The position numbers and the translations under genes are program-made. Positions 28,735-40,614 of a stretch of 44,035 nucleotides of DNA are shown here, one piece after another. The notes under the pieces are model-generated. The model was not told the DNA's origin. It worked only from the letters and a program-made list of their open reading frames with translations, and searched no databases. Numbering within the stretch: the stretch's first letter is position 1; each line of letters opens with the position of its first letter. The stretch is from Neoroseomonas soli (GTDB lineage Bacteria; Pseudomonadota; Alphaproteobacteria; Acetobacterales; Acetobacteraceae): NCBI RefSeq assembly GCF_018129065.1, contig NZ_JAAEDM010000039.1, positions 1-44,035 of the forward strand. Direction: 5' to 3'.

Positions 28735-29960
28735 CGGTCGATCTCCCCGAAGACAATGTCGAGAGAGCCGATGATCGCCACCGCGTCGGCGAGCATATGG
28801 CCCTTGGAAAGCACCTCCGTCGCCTGGAGCAGCGCATAGGAGGGCGAGCGGATCTTGCAGCGGTACGGCTTGTTCGTGCCATCGGCGACCAGGTAGACGC
28901 CGAACTCGCCCTTCGGCGCTTCCGTCACCGTGTAGGTCGCGCCTTCCGGCACGTGATACCCTTCGGTGTAGAGCTTGAAGTGATGGATCAGCGCTTCCAT
29001 CGAGCGCTTCATCTCACCCCGCTGCGGCGGCACGATCTTGTTGTCGAGCACCTTCACCGGGCCAGGCTTCATCTGCTTCAGGCACTGGTCGACGATGCGC
29101 AGGCTCTCGCGCATCTCCATGATGCGAATCAGGTAGCGGTCGTAGCAGTCGCCGCGCGTGCCGGTCGGGATGTCGAATTCCATCCGGTCGTAGACGTCGT
29201 AGGGCTGGCTCTTGCGCAGGTCCCAGGAGCAGCCGGACGCGCGCAGGCAGGGCCCGGTGAAGCCCCAATCCATCGCCTGCTCGGCCGTCATGACGCCGAT
29301 ATCGACGGTGCGCTGCTTGAAGATGCGGTTCTCCGTCAGCAGCCCCTCGAGGTCCTTCAGGAAGGCCGGGAACTGCTTCGCCCAGCCCGCGATCCTCTCC
29401 TCGAGCCCCTGCGGCAGGTCCTTCGCCACGCCGCCCGGACGGAAGTAGTTCGCGTGGTAGTGGCTGCCCGACACCGTCTCGTAGAATTCCAGCAGCGTCT
29501 CGCGCTGCTCGAAGCCCCACAGCGCCGGCGTGATGGCGCCGCAGTCGATCGCGAAGGTCGTCACGTTCAGCAGGTGGTTCAGGATGCGCGTCAACTCGCC
29601 GAAGAGCACGCGGATATACTGCGCGCGCTCCGGCGCCTCGATGCCCAGCAGCCGTTCCGTCGCCAGCGCGAAGGAATGCTCCATGGACATGGGGCTGACG
29701 TAGTCCAGGCGGTCGAAATACGGCAGCGCCTGGATGTAGGTCTTGTACTCGATCAGCTTCTCGGTGCCGCGATGCAGCAGGCCGATATGCGGGTCGGCGC
29801 GCTCCACCACCTCGCCCTTCATCTCGAGGATGAGGCGCAGCACGCCGTGCGCGGCAGGGTGCTGCGGGCCGAAGTTGATGGTGTGGCTTTCGACCTCGAT
29901 CTGGCGCTTCACCGTCTCGGCGGGCGCCTCGCCGATGGCGGCCAGGGGCTGGGAGCTCAT
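28731..29960 (-). CDS. nuoD: NADH-quinone oxidoreductase subunit D
   Basis: 49-kDa-type subunit that forms the quinone-reduction site with NuoB. The 409 residues include [17 protein letters not shown] (quinone-site histidine), [27 protein letters not shown], and the C-terminal DIVFGEIDR ending. It is separate from nuoC (fused in E. coli). ATG 29960 overlaps the nuoC stop as ATGA; the longer upstream frame is chance. Confidence 0.97.
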   Translation of the reverse strand: MSSQPLAAIGEAPAETVKRQIEVESHTINFGPQHPAAHGVLRLILEMKGEVVERADPHIGLLHRGTEKLIEYKTYIQALPYFDRLDYVSPMSMEHSFALATERLLGIEAPERAQYIRVLFGELTRILNHLLNVTTFAIDCGAITPALWGFEQRETLLEFYETVSGSHYHANYFRPGGVAKDLPQGLEERIAGWAKQFPAFLKDLEGLLTENRIFKQRTVDIGVMTAEQAMDWGFTGPCLRASGCSWDLRKSQPYDVYDRMEFDIPTGTRGDCYDRYLIRIMEMRESLRIVDQCLKQMKPGPVKVLDNKIVPPQRGEMKRSMEALIHHFKLYTEGYHVPEGATYTVTEAPKGEFGVYLVADGTNKPYRCKIRSPSYALLQATEVLSKGHMLADAVAIIGSLDIVFGEIDR

Positions 29961-30619
29961 GCCGGGCCCTCCAGGCGGTTCAGGTGGACCTTCTCGTCGC
30001 CCGGCAGGGTGCTCATCCCCTCCCACGGGCTGAGGTAGTCGAAGTTGCGGAATTCCTGCGTGAGCTGCACGGGACCGTAGGCGACGCGCTTCAGCTCCTC
30101 GTCGTAGCGGACCTCGACGAAGCCGGTCAGCGGGAAGTCCTTGCGCAGCGGATGGCCCTCGAAGCCGTAGTCCGTCAGCAGGCGGCGCAGGTCGGTCTGC
30201 CCGGCGAAGACGACGCCGTACATGTCCCAGGTCTCGCGCTCGTACCAGGTCGCGCATGCCCAGATGCCGGCGACCGACGGCACGGTGGCGTTGCCGTCCG
30301 TCGTGACGATCACGCGCACGCGCTGGTTATGGGCGAGGCTGAGGAGGTTGTAGACCACCTCGAACCGCTCGGCCTTCTCGGGCCAGTCCACGCCGCAGAT
30401 GTCGACGCACTGCTCGAAGCCGAATCGCGGGTCGTCGCGCAGCAGGGTCATCAGCCCCAGCAGCGAGTCGCGGCGCGCGCGCAGCACCAGCTCCTTGCCG
30501 CCTCGGGCGAGTTCCACATCGGTCACCGCGCCGCCGGCAGCGGCCGCGATCGCCGTTCCCAGCACACGCAGCGGGTTCTCGGGCGCGGCCTGCACGGCCG
30601 CCGTCTCGTTCTCAGCCAC
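29957..30619 (-). CDS. nuoC: NADH-quinone oxidoreductase subunit C
   Basis: 30-kDa-type peripheral subunit, 220 residues. The signature region is [50 protein letters not shown] 30619 was chosen: it overlaps the end of nuoB by 8 bases. The frame extending to 30715 has an Arg-rich sequence that is merely the shadow of nuoB. Confidence 0.95.
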   Translation of the reverse strand: MAENETAAVQAAPENPLRVLGTAIAAAAGGAVTDVELARGGKELVLRARRDSLLGLMTLLRDDPRFGFEQCVDICGVDWPEKAERFEVVYNLLSLAHNQRVRVIVTTDGNATVPSVAGIWACATWYERETWDMYGVVFAGQTDLRRLLTDYGFEGHPLRKDFPLTGFVEVRYDEELKRVAYGPVQLTQEFRNFDYLSPWEGMSTLPGDEKVHLNRLEGPA

Positions 30620-31166
30620 GAAGGATGGTCCCCGTCCGCCGGATCTTCTTCTGCAGCTGGAGGATGCCGTACACGAGCGCTTCCGCCGTCGGCGGGCAGC
30701 CCGGCACGTAGACATCCACCGGCACCACGCGGTCGCAGCCGCGCACCACGCTGTAGGAGTAGTGGTAGTAGCCGCCGCCGTTCGCGCAGGACCCCATCGA
30801 GATGACCCAGCGCGGCTCCGACATCTGATCGTAGACCTTGCGCAGGGCGGGGGCCATCTTGTTGGTCAGCGTGCCGGCCACGATCATCACGTCCGACTGG
30901 CGCGGCGACCCGCGCGGGATGACGCCGAACCGGTCGAGGTCGTAGCGCGCCATGTAGGCGTGGATCATCGGCACCGCGCAGCAGGCCAGGCCGAAGGTCA
31001 TCGGCCAGAGCGAGCCGGTGCGCGCCCAGTTCACCACCTTGTCGATGTTGGCGACGACGAAACCCTTGTCCGTCATCTCGTCCGTCACCGCCCTCACCAC
31101 CGCGTCCTGCGCGGGGCCGGGGGGCAATGCGTCCTTGTTCCAGGCGATCTCGCCGGTGCCGCTCAT
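30612..31166 (-). CDS. nuoB: NADH-quinone oxidoreductase subunit B
   Basis: PSST-type subunit holding cluster N2, which passes electrons to quinone. The 184 residues carry the ligands C62, C63 (GLACCAVPM), C127 ([10 protein letters not shown]) and C157 ([11 protein letters not shown]). [10 protein letters not shown] and [18 protein letters not shown] are diagnostic. ATG 31166 ([10 protein letters not shown]) was chosen; nuoA ends 8 bases upstream. Confidence 0.97.
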   Translation of the reverse strand: MSGTGEIAWNKDALPPGPAQDAVVRAVTDEMTDKGFVVANIDKVVNWARTGSLWPMTFGLACCAVPMIHAYMARYDLDRFGVIPRGSPRQSDVMIVAGTLTNKMAPALRKVYDQMSEPRWVISMGSCANGGGYYHYSYSVVRGCDRVVPVDVYVPGCPPTAEALVYGILQLQKKIRRTGTILRG

Positions 31167-31174
31167 GTGCAGCG

Positions 31175-31543
31175 TCACTCCCAGTCCAGGGCGCCTTTGC
31201 GCCACTCGTAGACGAAGCCGACGGTCAGCACGAAGAGGAAGCCCATCATCGAGCCGAAGCCGAGCCAGCCGATATCCCTGAGCGCGACCGCCCAGGGGAA
31301 CAGGAATGCCACCTCGAGGTCGAAGATGATGAAGAGGATGGCGACCAGGTAGAAGCGCACGTCGAAGCGATGGCGCGTGTCCTCGAAGGGCGCGAAGCCG
31401 CACTCATAGGCGGACAGCTTCTCGGCGTACGGCTTCTGGCGCGCAGCCAGGAAGGCGCCGCCCACCATGGCGATCGCGATGCCGGCGGCGATGCCGAGGA
31501 AGACGAGGATCGGGAAATATTCTGCCAGCAAGGGCTGGGTCAT
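31175..31543 (-). CDS. nuoA: NADH-quinone oxidoreductase subunit A
   Basis: First gene of the 14-gene nuo operon. The 122-residue protein has three helices (about 9-30, 65-85, 92-112) with the loop [43 protein letters not shown], whose Cys-containing loop and acidic helix 2 are family hallmarks. A candidate promoter (31651-31678) and a leader hairpin (31564-31579) lie upstream. Confidence 0.97.
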   Translation of the reverse strand: MTQPLLAEYFPILVFLGIAAGIAIAMVGGAFLAARQKPYAEKLSAYECGFAPFEDTRHRFDVRFYLVAILFIIFDLEVAFLFPWAVALRDIGWLGFGSMMGFLFVLTVGFVYEWRKGALDWE

Positions 31544-31563
31544 GACGGGCCTCGGTTCTCCCC

Positions 31564-31579
31564 TGCCCGCTTGCGGGCA
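31564..31579. promoter_or_regulatory. Leader hairpin upstream of nuoA
   Basis: TGCCCGC-TT-GCGGGCA is a perfect 7-bp inverted repeat ending about 21 bases upstream of the nuoA ATG. It falls in the predicted 5' leader, so it could influence nuo mRNA stability or translation, or be an operator. Confidence 0.4.
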
Positions 31580-31650
31580 TGACAGTAGCCGCGCGGGGCC
31601 TCATGCCGCAGCGCAGCGCGGCCGGACATTAGCCCCGCTTGCTGCGCTTC

Positions 31651-31678
31651 GCCATAGGCCGCGAAGGGACAATTTCAA
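31651..31678 (-). promoter_or_regulatory. Candidate nuo operon promoter
   Basis: On the minus strand: -35 TTGAAA (31678-31673), a 16-base spacer, and -10 TATGGC (31656-31651). It would give a leader of about 100 bases before nuoA. It lies after the tRNA-Asp terminator, giving nuo its own transcription start. Confidence 0.4.
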
Positions 31679-31697
31679 CCTGGAACGGGCGCAAACG

Positions 31698-31732
31698 AAA
31701 GCGGCGCCCCGGATGGCCCGGAGCGCCGCTTT
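31698..31732 (-). terminator. Terminator after tRNA-Asp
   Basis: AAAGCGGCGC and GCGCCGCTTT form a 10-bp stem around a GC-rich loop (partly self-complementary CCGG). On the minus strand it is followed by a T-rich CGTTTG tail and lies 17 bases past the tRNA 3' end. Confidence 0.7.
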
Positions 31733-31749
31733 TCCTCGTTTCCGTCGCG

Positions 31750-31826
<77 letters not shown>

Positions 31827-31845
31827 TCACCGCGACAGGAGCCGG

Positions 31846-31874
31846 GGGATACGGCCCGGCGTGGGGTTAGTCAA
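31846..31874 (-). promoter_or_regulatory. Promoter of tRNA-Asp
   Basis: On the minus strand: -35 TTGACT (31874-31869), an exact 17-base spacer, and -10 TATCCC (31851-31846). It ends 20 bases before the mature tRNA 5' end, the expected placement for a stable-RNA promoter. Confidence 0.6.
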
Positions 31875-32062
31875 GCGGGGGCTTGCGGTGATTCCGCATG
31901 TGCGATGGAGTTTCTTCCCGTGGCGTGTGGAAGTCGTGTCGCTGCTGCCGGCTGTGCGTCGGGAAGCTCGGGCGCCGCGGGTGGTCGTAGCGCGCCGAAG
32001 GGCTCGCGGGTGGTGGGCCGCGCCGCGACGCGAATCGCGCCTCTATCTCTCTCTCCGGCGAA

Positions 32063-32092
32063 TTCTTCCCCGGCCCCGTGGGCCGGGAAGAA
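32063..32092 (-). terminator. Hairpin abutting the tRNA-Val 3' end
   Basis: TTCTTCCCCGGCCCC-GTG-GGCCGGGAAGAA is a 12-bp stem with one bulge, starting at the base after the tRNA discriminator. It may terminate tRNA-Val transcription or define its 3' processing; no long T-run follows on the minus strand. Confidence 0.5.
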
Positions 32093-32164
32093 TGGGCACT
32101 GACGGGTTCGAACCGCCGACATCCTGTGTGTAAGACAGGCGCTCTACCGCTGAGCTAAGTGCCC
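32093..32164 (-). tRNA. tRNA-Val (TAC)
   Basis: The minus-strand 72-mer has acceptor GGGCACT pairing with AGTGCCC, D-arm AGCTCAGCGGTAGAGC, anticodon loop CTTACAC (anticodon TAC) and T-arm with GGTTCGAACC. The discriminator is A. The genomic bases after it are TTC, so CCA is not encoded and must be added by a nucleotidyltransferase. Confidence 0.96.
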
Positions 32165-32174
32165 GTGCCGGGCC

Positions 32175-32203
32175 CTATAACACGAAGGGCCGGCCCTTGC
32201 GGA
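32175..32203 (-). promoter_or_regulatory. Possible tRNA-Val promoter
   Basis: A good -10 TTATAG (32180-32175) lies 10 bases before the tRNA 5' end. The -35 at 17-base spacing is poor (TCCGCA) and falls inside the hup terminator hairpin. Read-through from hup is an alternative. Confidence 0.3.
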
Positions 32204-32211
32204 CCGGCCCT
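32186..32211 (-). terminator. Hairpin after hup
   Basis: AGGGCCGG and CCGGCCCT form an 8-bp stem with a 10-base loop, 24 bases after the hup stop codon on the minus strand, followed by TCGTGTTAT. The tail is weakly T-rich. Confidence 0.5.
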
Positions 32212-32234
32212 CCGATTCGTCCTTGCGGACAGGC

Positions 32235-32510
32235 TCAGTTCACGGCGTCCTTGAGGCCCTTGCCGGCCTTGAACCGCACCGTCGTGCTGGCGGGGATCTT
32301 GATCTCCTCGCCCGTGCGCGGGTTGCGGCCCTTGCCGGCCTTGCGCTTGGAAGTCGAGAAGGTCCCGAAGCCGACGAGGCGGACCTCGCCGCCCTTCTTG
32401 GAGAGCGCCTTCTCGATCGCGGCGAAGACCGCGTCCACCACATCGCCCGACTTCGCCTTGGGCAGATCAGTGGCTTCGGCGACGGCGGCGATCAGATCCT
32501 GCTTGTTCAC
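32235..32510 (-). CDS. hup: DNA-binding protein HU
   Basis: Histone-like nucleoid protein that bends DNA as a dimer. The 91 residues are canonical: N-terminal helices [20 protein letters not shown], the signature [30 protein letters not shown], and the DNA-gripping arm with RNPRTG ending in [13 protein letters not shown]. The start is GTG 32510, preceded by GGAGGGGG about 9 bases upstream; the longer frame to 32801 is chance. It lies downstream of lon (usual synteny) but has its own promoter and follows a strong lon terminator. Confidence 0.97.
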   Translation of the reverse strand: MNKQDLIAAVAEATDLPKAKSGDVVDAVFAAIEKALSKKGGEVRLVGFGTFSTSKRKAGKGRNPRTGEEIKIPASTTVRFKAGKGLKDAVN

Positions 32511-32578
32511 CTGGGTTATCCCCCTCCGTTGGTGCGCGGATGACAGGCCGGCGAGTCGGGCCGGCCGGGTCGGGGCGG

Positions 32579-32608
32579 AGAGTAGAAGCGCGGTTTTCCC
32601 AGCGTCAA
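32579..32608 (-). promoter_or_regulatory. Candidate hup promoter
   Basis: On the minus strand: -35 TTGACG (32608-32603), an 18-base spacer, and -10 TACTCT (32584-32579), giving a leader of about 60 bases before the GTG start of hup. Confidence 0.5.
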
Positions 32609-32696
32609 CGACAGACCATCCGATTCGCGGCGGAAAACCGCCATTTCCGGCGCCTGATGCGGCAGGGATGCAACGCTTCCCTGGGTTTTCCACAGA

Positions 32697-32729
32697 AAAC
32701 CCCGGCGAAGCGCTGCTCCGCCGGGGTTT
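32697..32729 (-). terminator. Intrinsic terminator of lon
   Basis: AAACCCCGGCG and CGCCGGGGTTT form a perfect 11-bp stem with an 11-base loop, 28 bases after the lon stop. On the minus strand it continues TTTTCTG. It separates lon from hup. Confidence 0.8.
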
Positions 32730-32757
32730 CCTGCCTGATCGCGCCGGGCGCGACTCG

Positions 32758-35163
<2,406 letters not shown>

Positions 35164-35238
35164 GTGACCTCACAAGGGACAGTCGGCGCCCGGCCCGCCC
35201 AGGGAGCGGCTCGGGCGGGGCGCCACGGCATATCCGGG

Positions 35239-35267
35239 ATGTTGGGCCCGGGGGGCGCCCGCTCAAG
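35239..35267 (-). promoter_or_regulatory. Possible lon promoter with overlapping palindrome
   Basis: On the minus strand CTTGAG (35267-35262), a 17-base spacer and CAACAT (35244-35239) resemble a weak heat-shock or vegetative promoter, about 75 bases upstream of lon. The -35 lies within the perfect palindrome TCAAGATCTTGA (35263-35274). Confidence 0.3.
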
Positions 35268-35313
35268 ATCTTGACAGGGCGCCGTGGGACGCCCGGCACA
35301 ATTCATGCCGGAT

Positions 35314-36570
<1,257 letters not shown>

Positions 36571-36670
36571 GCGGTCTCCGTGTTCCCCGGAAGTGCGGGA
36601 AACTGCAACAAGAATGTAGCCCCGGGGAGCCCCGGGGAAAAGTGAAAGCCGCCCGCGGCCGGGCCCGCCG

Positions 36671-37318
36671 TCACGTCCTGGCGGCCTCGGAGGCAGGGAC
36701 GGGGCGTTCCTCGACCACATGATCCACCAGGCCGAAGTCCCGGGCCTCCTCGGCGGACATGTAGCTGTCGCGGTCGAGCTTGCGCTCGATGGCCTCGATC
36801 GGCTGGCCGGTATGCTTCACGTAGATCTCGTTCAGCCGCTGGCGCAGCTTGAGGATCTCGCGCGCCTGGATCTCGATGTCCGTCGCCTGGCCCTGGGCGC
36901 CGCCGGAGGGCTGGTGCACCATGATGCGGCTGTTCGGCAGGGCGTAGCGCTTCGCCTTGGCCCCGGCGCAGAGCAGCAGCGAGCCCATCGAGGCCGCCTG
37001 CCCGATGCAGACCGTGGAGACCGGGGACCGGATGTACTGCATGGTATCGTACATCGCGAGGCCGGCCGAAACCACGCCGCCCGGAGAATTGATGTAGAAG
37101 GCGATGTCCTTGGTCGGGTTCTCGCTTTCGAGGAACAGGAACTGGGCGCAGATCAGCGAAGACACCTGGTCGAAGACCGGCCCGGTGAGGAAGATGATCC
37201 GCTCCTTCAACAGGCGCGAATAGATATCGAAAGCCCGCTCGCCCCGCGCCGTCTGCTCGACGACCATCGGCACCAGGGTGTTGTTGTAGACTTCGACCGG
37301 GTCACGATCCCGAATCAT
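36671..37318 (-). CDS. clpP: ATP-dependent Clp protease proteolytic subunit
   Basis: Serine peptidase forming the double-ring tetradecamer capped by ClpX or ClpA. The 215 residues show the catalytic triad S110 (IGQAASMGS), H135 ([10 protein letters not shown]) and D184 ([12 protein letters not shown]). [23 protein letters not shown] forms the oxyanion-loop region. Residues before about 20 ([21 protein letters not shown]) contain the propeptide/axial loop. It is first in clpP-clpX; a 111-bp gap with AAAGGA before the ATG holds its control region. Confidence 0.97.
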   Translation of the reverse strand: MIRDRDPVEVYNNTLVPMVVEQTARGERAFDIYSRLLKERIIFLTGPVFDQVSSLICAQFLFLESENPTKDIAFYINSPGGVVSAGLAMYDTMQYIRSPVSTVCIGQAASMGSLLLCAGAKAKRYALPNSRIMVHQPSGGAQGQATDIEIQAREILKLRQRLNEIYVKHTGQPIEAIERKLDRDSYMSAEEARDFGLVDHVVEERPVPASEAART

Positions 37319-37429
37319 GGTGCATCCTTTCGTGCCGGCGGCCCCGAATCACGGCCGCCGCGTTCATGGCGAATGTGGGGCATCCCCCGCCCACGGGAAA
37401 GACCCGCCCGCGATGCTTCCGTCCCTGCC

Positions 37430-38224
37430 TCAGCAATGGACCTCGATCCGCATCCCGTCATGGCCCGGTTCCACCCCCGGCGGCAGGTTGCCCCTGAGCC
37501 AGCCATGGTCGAGGTCCGGGCTCATATGCGTCAGCACCGTCCGCCGGGGCCGCAGCCGCGCCACCCAGTCCAGCACCTGGTCCAGGTTGGCGTGGACCTT
37601 GTGCGGCCGGCGCTGGAAGCATCCCACCACCCAGGTATCCAGGCCGTGAAGGCGCGCGAGGCTCTCCTCCGGCAGGTGCACCAGGTCGGTGGAATAGGCG
37701 AAGTTGCCGATCCGCAGGCCGAGCGTGTCCATCACCGCATGGTCCTGGCGGAAGGTCTGCACCTCGTGCCCGGCCATCAGGGCCGCATCCCCGGCCTGGA
37801 GCCGGACCGGATCGACCGCCGGGCGGAAGAAGATCGGCCCGGTCGAGGGCAGGAAGGCGTAGTCGAAGCGCTGCCTCAGGATGGCGAGCGTGCGCTCCAT
37901 CCCGAAGGCCTCGAGCGGCCGGCCGGCGATCCGGTTCAGCAGCCGGACCTCGTCCATCCCCATGATGTGGTCGGCGTGGTCGTGGGTGTAGACGATGGCA
38001 TCCACCCCCGGCACGCCGCAGGCCAGCAACTGCGTCCGCAGGTCCGGGCCGGTATCCACCAGCAGTCGCCCGCCCCCGTTTCCCTCGATGAGGATGGAGG
38101 ATCGGGTGCGGTGGTTCAGCGGGTTCTCCGGGTCGCAGGCACCCCACCAGCCGCGCCCGTCCTCGCCACCGATCTGCGGGACGCCGCCTGAACCGCCACA
38201 ACCAAGAATAGTGACCTGCAACAA
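37430..38224 (-). CDS. MBL-fold metallohydrolase (PhnP-like)
   Basis: The 264 residues begin LQVTILGCGGSGGVPQIGG and carry the metal motif THDHADHIMGMDEVR (H81, H83, D85, H86). Later ligands are in SILIEGNGGGRLLVDTGPD, AYSTDLVHLP (Asp) and VLTHMSPDLDHG. This branch includes PhnP phosphodiesterases, and many members are annotated only as MBL-fold hydrolases. It follows tatD with 4 bases between, in the rlpA-dac-tmk-holB-metG-tatD run, not in a phosphonate operon, so PhnP activity should not be assumed. Probably a cytoplasmic phosphodiesterase or nuclease-like enzyme. Confidence 0.85.
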   Translation of the reverse strand: MLQVTILGCGGSGGVPQIGGEDGRGWWGACDPENPLNHRTRSSILIEGNGGGRLLVDTGPDLRTQLLACGVPGVDAIVYTHDHADHIMGMDEVRLLNRIAGRPLEAFGMERTLAILRQRFDYAFLPSTGPIFFRPAVDPVRLQAGDAALMAGHEVQTFRQDHAVMDTLGLRIGNFAYSTDLVHLPEESLARLHGLDTWVVGCFQRRPHKVHANLDQVLDWVARLRPRRTVLTHMSPDLDHGWLRGNLPPGVEPGHDGMRIEVHC

Positions 38225-38228
38225 AGTC

Positions 38229-39002
38229 TTACGCGGCTTTCTTGAAAAGTCGCAGGAAATTGGCGGTGGTCAGGTCCTCGAGCGCGGCCATCTCCATCCC
38301 CCGCACCTCGGCCAGCACCTTCGCGGTGTGCGGCACCATGCCCGGTTCGCAGCGCTTGCCGCGGAACGGCACGGGCGCGAGGTAGGGCGCATCCGTCTCC
38401 ACCAGCAGCCGGTCGGCCGGCAGGTCGCGGGCGACGTCGCGGATGTCCTGGCTCTTGGGAAAGGTCAGGATGCCCGAGAAGGAGACGTACCCGCCCATTT
38501 CTACCGATTTTTCAGCAAGTTCCCGCCCGCTGCTGAAGCAATGCAGAAGGAAGTCGAACCAGCCGCCCTGCTCCCGCTCCTCGCGCAGAATGGCAAGGAT
38601 ATCGTCATCCGCCTGCCGCGCATGGATCGCGAGCGGCAACCCGGCCAGCCGGGCGGCGCGGATGTGCCGGCGGAAATTTTCCACCTGCGCGTCGCGCGGC
38701 GCCTTGTCGTAGAAATAGTCGAGCCCGCTCTCGCCGATCCCGATGATGCGCGGATGGTCGGCCTCGGCGGCGATCTCCTCCGGCGTGGGCAGCGGGCCTT
38801 CCCCGGCATTGTGCGGATGGATGCCGACCGTGCCCCAGACCTCGGGGAAGCGTTCCGCCAACTCCTTCACCTTGGCGGCCTGGGACATGCGCACGCCGAT
38901 GGTCACCATCCGCCCGACCCCGGCTTCCCGGGCGCGCGCGATGACCTGCTCGATCTCAGCCTCGACGTAGTAGTCGAGGTGGCAGTGGCTATCGACGAGC
39001 AT
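38229..39002 (-). CDS. TatD family metal-dependent hydrolase
   Basis: The 257 residues form a TIM-barrel hydrolase of the TatD/YcfH DNase family. Metal ligands are visible in VDSHCHLD (H6, H8), GESGLDYFYD (Glu), LPLAIHARQADDD (His) and LLVETDAPYLAPVP (Asp). Family members are 3'-5' DNases or deoxyribonucleases, with biological roles poorly settled. It lies 5 bases downstream of metG, and the metG-tatD-MBL order is conserved in alphaproteobacteria and beyond, suggesting co-expression. Confidence 0.92.
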   Translation of the reverse strand: MLVDSHCHLDYYVEAEIEQVIARAREAGVGRMVTIGVRMSQAAKVKELAERFPEVWGTVGIHPHNAGEGPLPTPEEIAAEADHPRIIGIGESGLDYFYDKAPRDAQVENFRRHIRAARLAGLPLAIHARQADDDILAILREEREQGGWFDFLLHCFSSGRELAEKSVEMGGYVSFSGILTFPKSQDIRDVARDLPADRLLVETDAPYLAPVPFRGKRCEPGMVPHTAKVLAEVRGMEMAALEDLTTANFLRLFKKAA

Positions 39003-39007
39003 CGGTC

Positions 39008-40585
39008 TCAGGCGGCCTTCGTCTCGATCTTGCGGAACAACGGCGCCGGGGGCGGCAGGACCGTGCCCTCGGCCAGGGGCGCGCCGAGCGCGGCGATGGC
39101 CCGAGCCTCGGCCGGCACCGCGATCTGGTCCAGCAGCGCCGACATGGTTTCCGGCATGAAGGGCTGCAACAGCGTCGCATAGGTGCGCAGCGCCGTATGC
39201 AGGTGCCGCAGCACCGCGGCCATCCGGACCGGGTCGGTCTTCTTCAGCGCCCAGGGCGCCTGCTTGGTGATGTAGCCATTGGCGTCGCGAACGCTCGCGA
39301 AGATGGTGTCCAGCGCCAGGTGAAAATGCTGCTGGTCCAGTTGCTTGCGAACCGTTTCTGTCAGGACGTCGAGCGAGGCGAAGAGTTCCCCATCCTCCTC
39401 CGCCCGACCCGCATCGGCCGGCAGCCGCCCCTCGCAGTTCCGCTGGATCAGGGACAGCGTCCGGTTCGCCAGGTTCCCCAGCGCATCCGCCAGTTCCCCG
39501 TTCAGGCGGTTCACCATCGACTTGCGCGAGAAATCCCCGTCCTGCCCGAAGGGCACCTCCCGCAGCAGGAAATACCGCACGGGATCGAGCCCGAATTCCT
39601 CCACCAGCGTCACCGGGTCGATCACGTTCCCCAGGGACTTGCTGATCTTCTGCCCTTCATTGGTCCACCAGCCATGGGCGAAGACGCGCTTCGCCGGCAG
39701 CAGACCCGCCGCGAGCAGCATCGCCGGCCAGTAGATCGTGTGGAACCGCACGATGTCCTTGCCGACGAAGTGCACATCCGCCGGCCAGAATCGCCAGCGC
39801 GGGTGGTTGGTGTCCGGATACCCCGCCGCGGTGATGTAGTTGGTCAGCGCATCGACCCAGACATACATCACGTGCTTCTCGTCCCCCGGCACCTTCACCC
39901 CCCAGGTGAAGGAGGTTCGGGAGACAGAAAGATCAAGCTTCTCAGGTCGGTCGGCGAAATCCTTCAGACCTTGCTGGACGAAGGCGCGCACCTCGTTCCG
40001 CCGGCTCTCGGGCTGGATGTCGATGCGCTCCGGGTGGCCTTCCGGCAGGTCGTAGCGCCGCAGCAGTTCCGGCAGCCACCTGGACAGGCGGAAGAAGTAG
40101 GAAGGCTCCCTCACCCACTCCACCGGCGCGCCGGACGGCGCGTACTTCACCCCGTCCCGCTCGGTGAGTTCGTCCGGGCCGTAGAAGGCCTCGTCGCGCA
40201 CCGCGTACCAGCCCTCGTAGTCGCCGAGGTAGATCTCGCCCTTCTCCGCCAGCACCTTCCACAGCGCGACGCAGGCCGCCTTGTGGCGCGGCTCGGTGGT
40301 GCGGATGAAGTCGTCGTTGGAAAAGCCCATCGTCGCGGTCAGGTCGCGGAAGGCCTGGCTGACGCGGTCGGTGAAGGCCTGCGGGTCCTCGCCGGCGTCC
40401 TTCGCGGCCTTCTCGACCTTCTGGCCGTGCTCGTCCGTGCCGGTCAGGAAGAAGACCTCGTGCCCGTCCAGGCGCTTGAAGCGTGCGAGCACGTCGGTCG
40501 CGAGGGACGTATAGGCGTGCCCGATATGGGGCTTGTCGTTGACGTAGTAGATCGGCGTCGTGAGGTAGATGCTGGGCTTTGCCAT
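39008..40585 (-). CDS. metG: Methionyl-tRNA synthetase
   Basis: Charges initiator and elongator tRNA-Met. The 525 residues show the class I HIGH motif (20-23, DKPHIGHAYTSLATDVL), TGTDEHGQKV, and the signature KISKSLGN, followed by an alpha-helical anticodon domain. The connective peptide reads YEGWYAVRDEAFYGPDEL and lacks the CxxC zinc knuckles of the E. coli type, as in the zinc-free class common in alphaproteobacteria. There is no C-terminal tRNA-binding dimerisation domain (E. coli has 677 residues). holB ends 30 bases upstream. Confidence 0.96.
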   Translation of the reverse strand: MAKPSIYLTTPIYYVNDKPHIGHAYTSLATDVLARFKRLDGHEVFFLTGTDEHGQKVEKAAKDAGEDPQAFTDRVSQAFRDLTATMGFSNDDFIRTTEPRHKAACVALWKVLAEKGEIYLGDYEGWYAVRDEAFYGPDELTERDGVKYAPSGAPVEWVREPSYFFRLSRWLPELLRRYDLPEGHPERIDIQPESRRNEVRAFVQQGLKDFADRPEKLDLSVSRTSFTWGVKVPGDEKHVMYVWVDALTNYITAAGYPDTNHPRWRFWPADVHFVGKDIVRFHTIYWPAMLLAAGLLPAKRVFAHGWWTNEGQKISKSLGNVIDPVTLVEEFGLDPVRYFLLREVPFGQDGDFSRKSMVNRLNGELADALGNLANRTLSLIQRNCEGRLPADAGRAEEDGELFASLDVLTETVRKQLDQQHFHLALDTIFASVRDANGYITKQAPWALKKTDPVRMAAVLRHLHTALRTYATLLQPFMPETMSALLDQIAVPAEARAIAALGAPLAEGTVLPPPAPLFRKIETKAA

Positions 40586-40614
40586 CGGTGTCCGGTTCCG
40601 TGGCGGCGCTCCGC

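Noticed and set aside
31827..32092. Small ORFs between the two tRNAs
   Set aside because: They overlap the tRNAs or the tRNA-Asp promoter and have no ribosome site; the 266-bp gap otherwise shows nothing supportable.
35293..35311. Intrinsic terminator for clpX
   Set aside because: CCGGCA/TGCCGG gives only a 6-bp stem with no T-run; too weak to call.
37430..38224. PhnP assignment and phosphonate metabolism
   Set aside because: The fold and motif fit, but there are no other phn genes and the metG-tatD context argues for a housekeeping role; left as an MBL-fold hydrolase.
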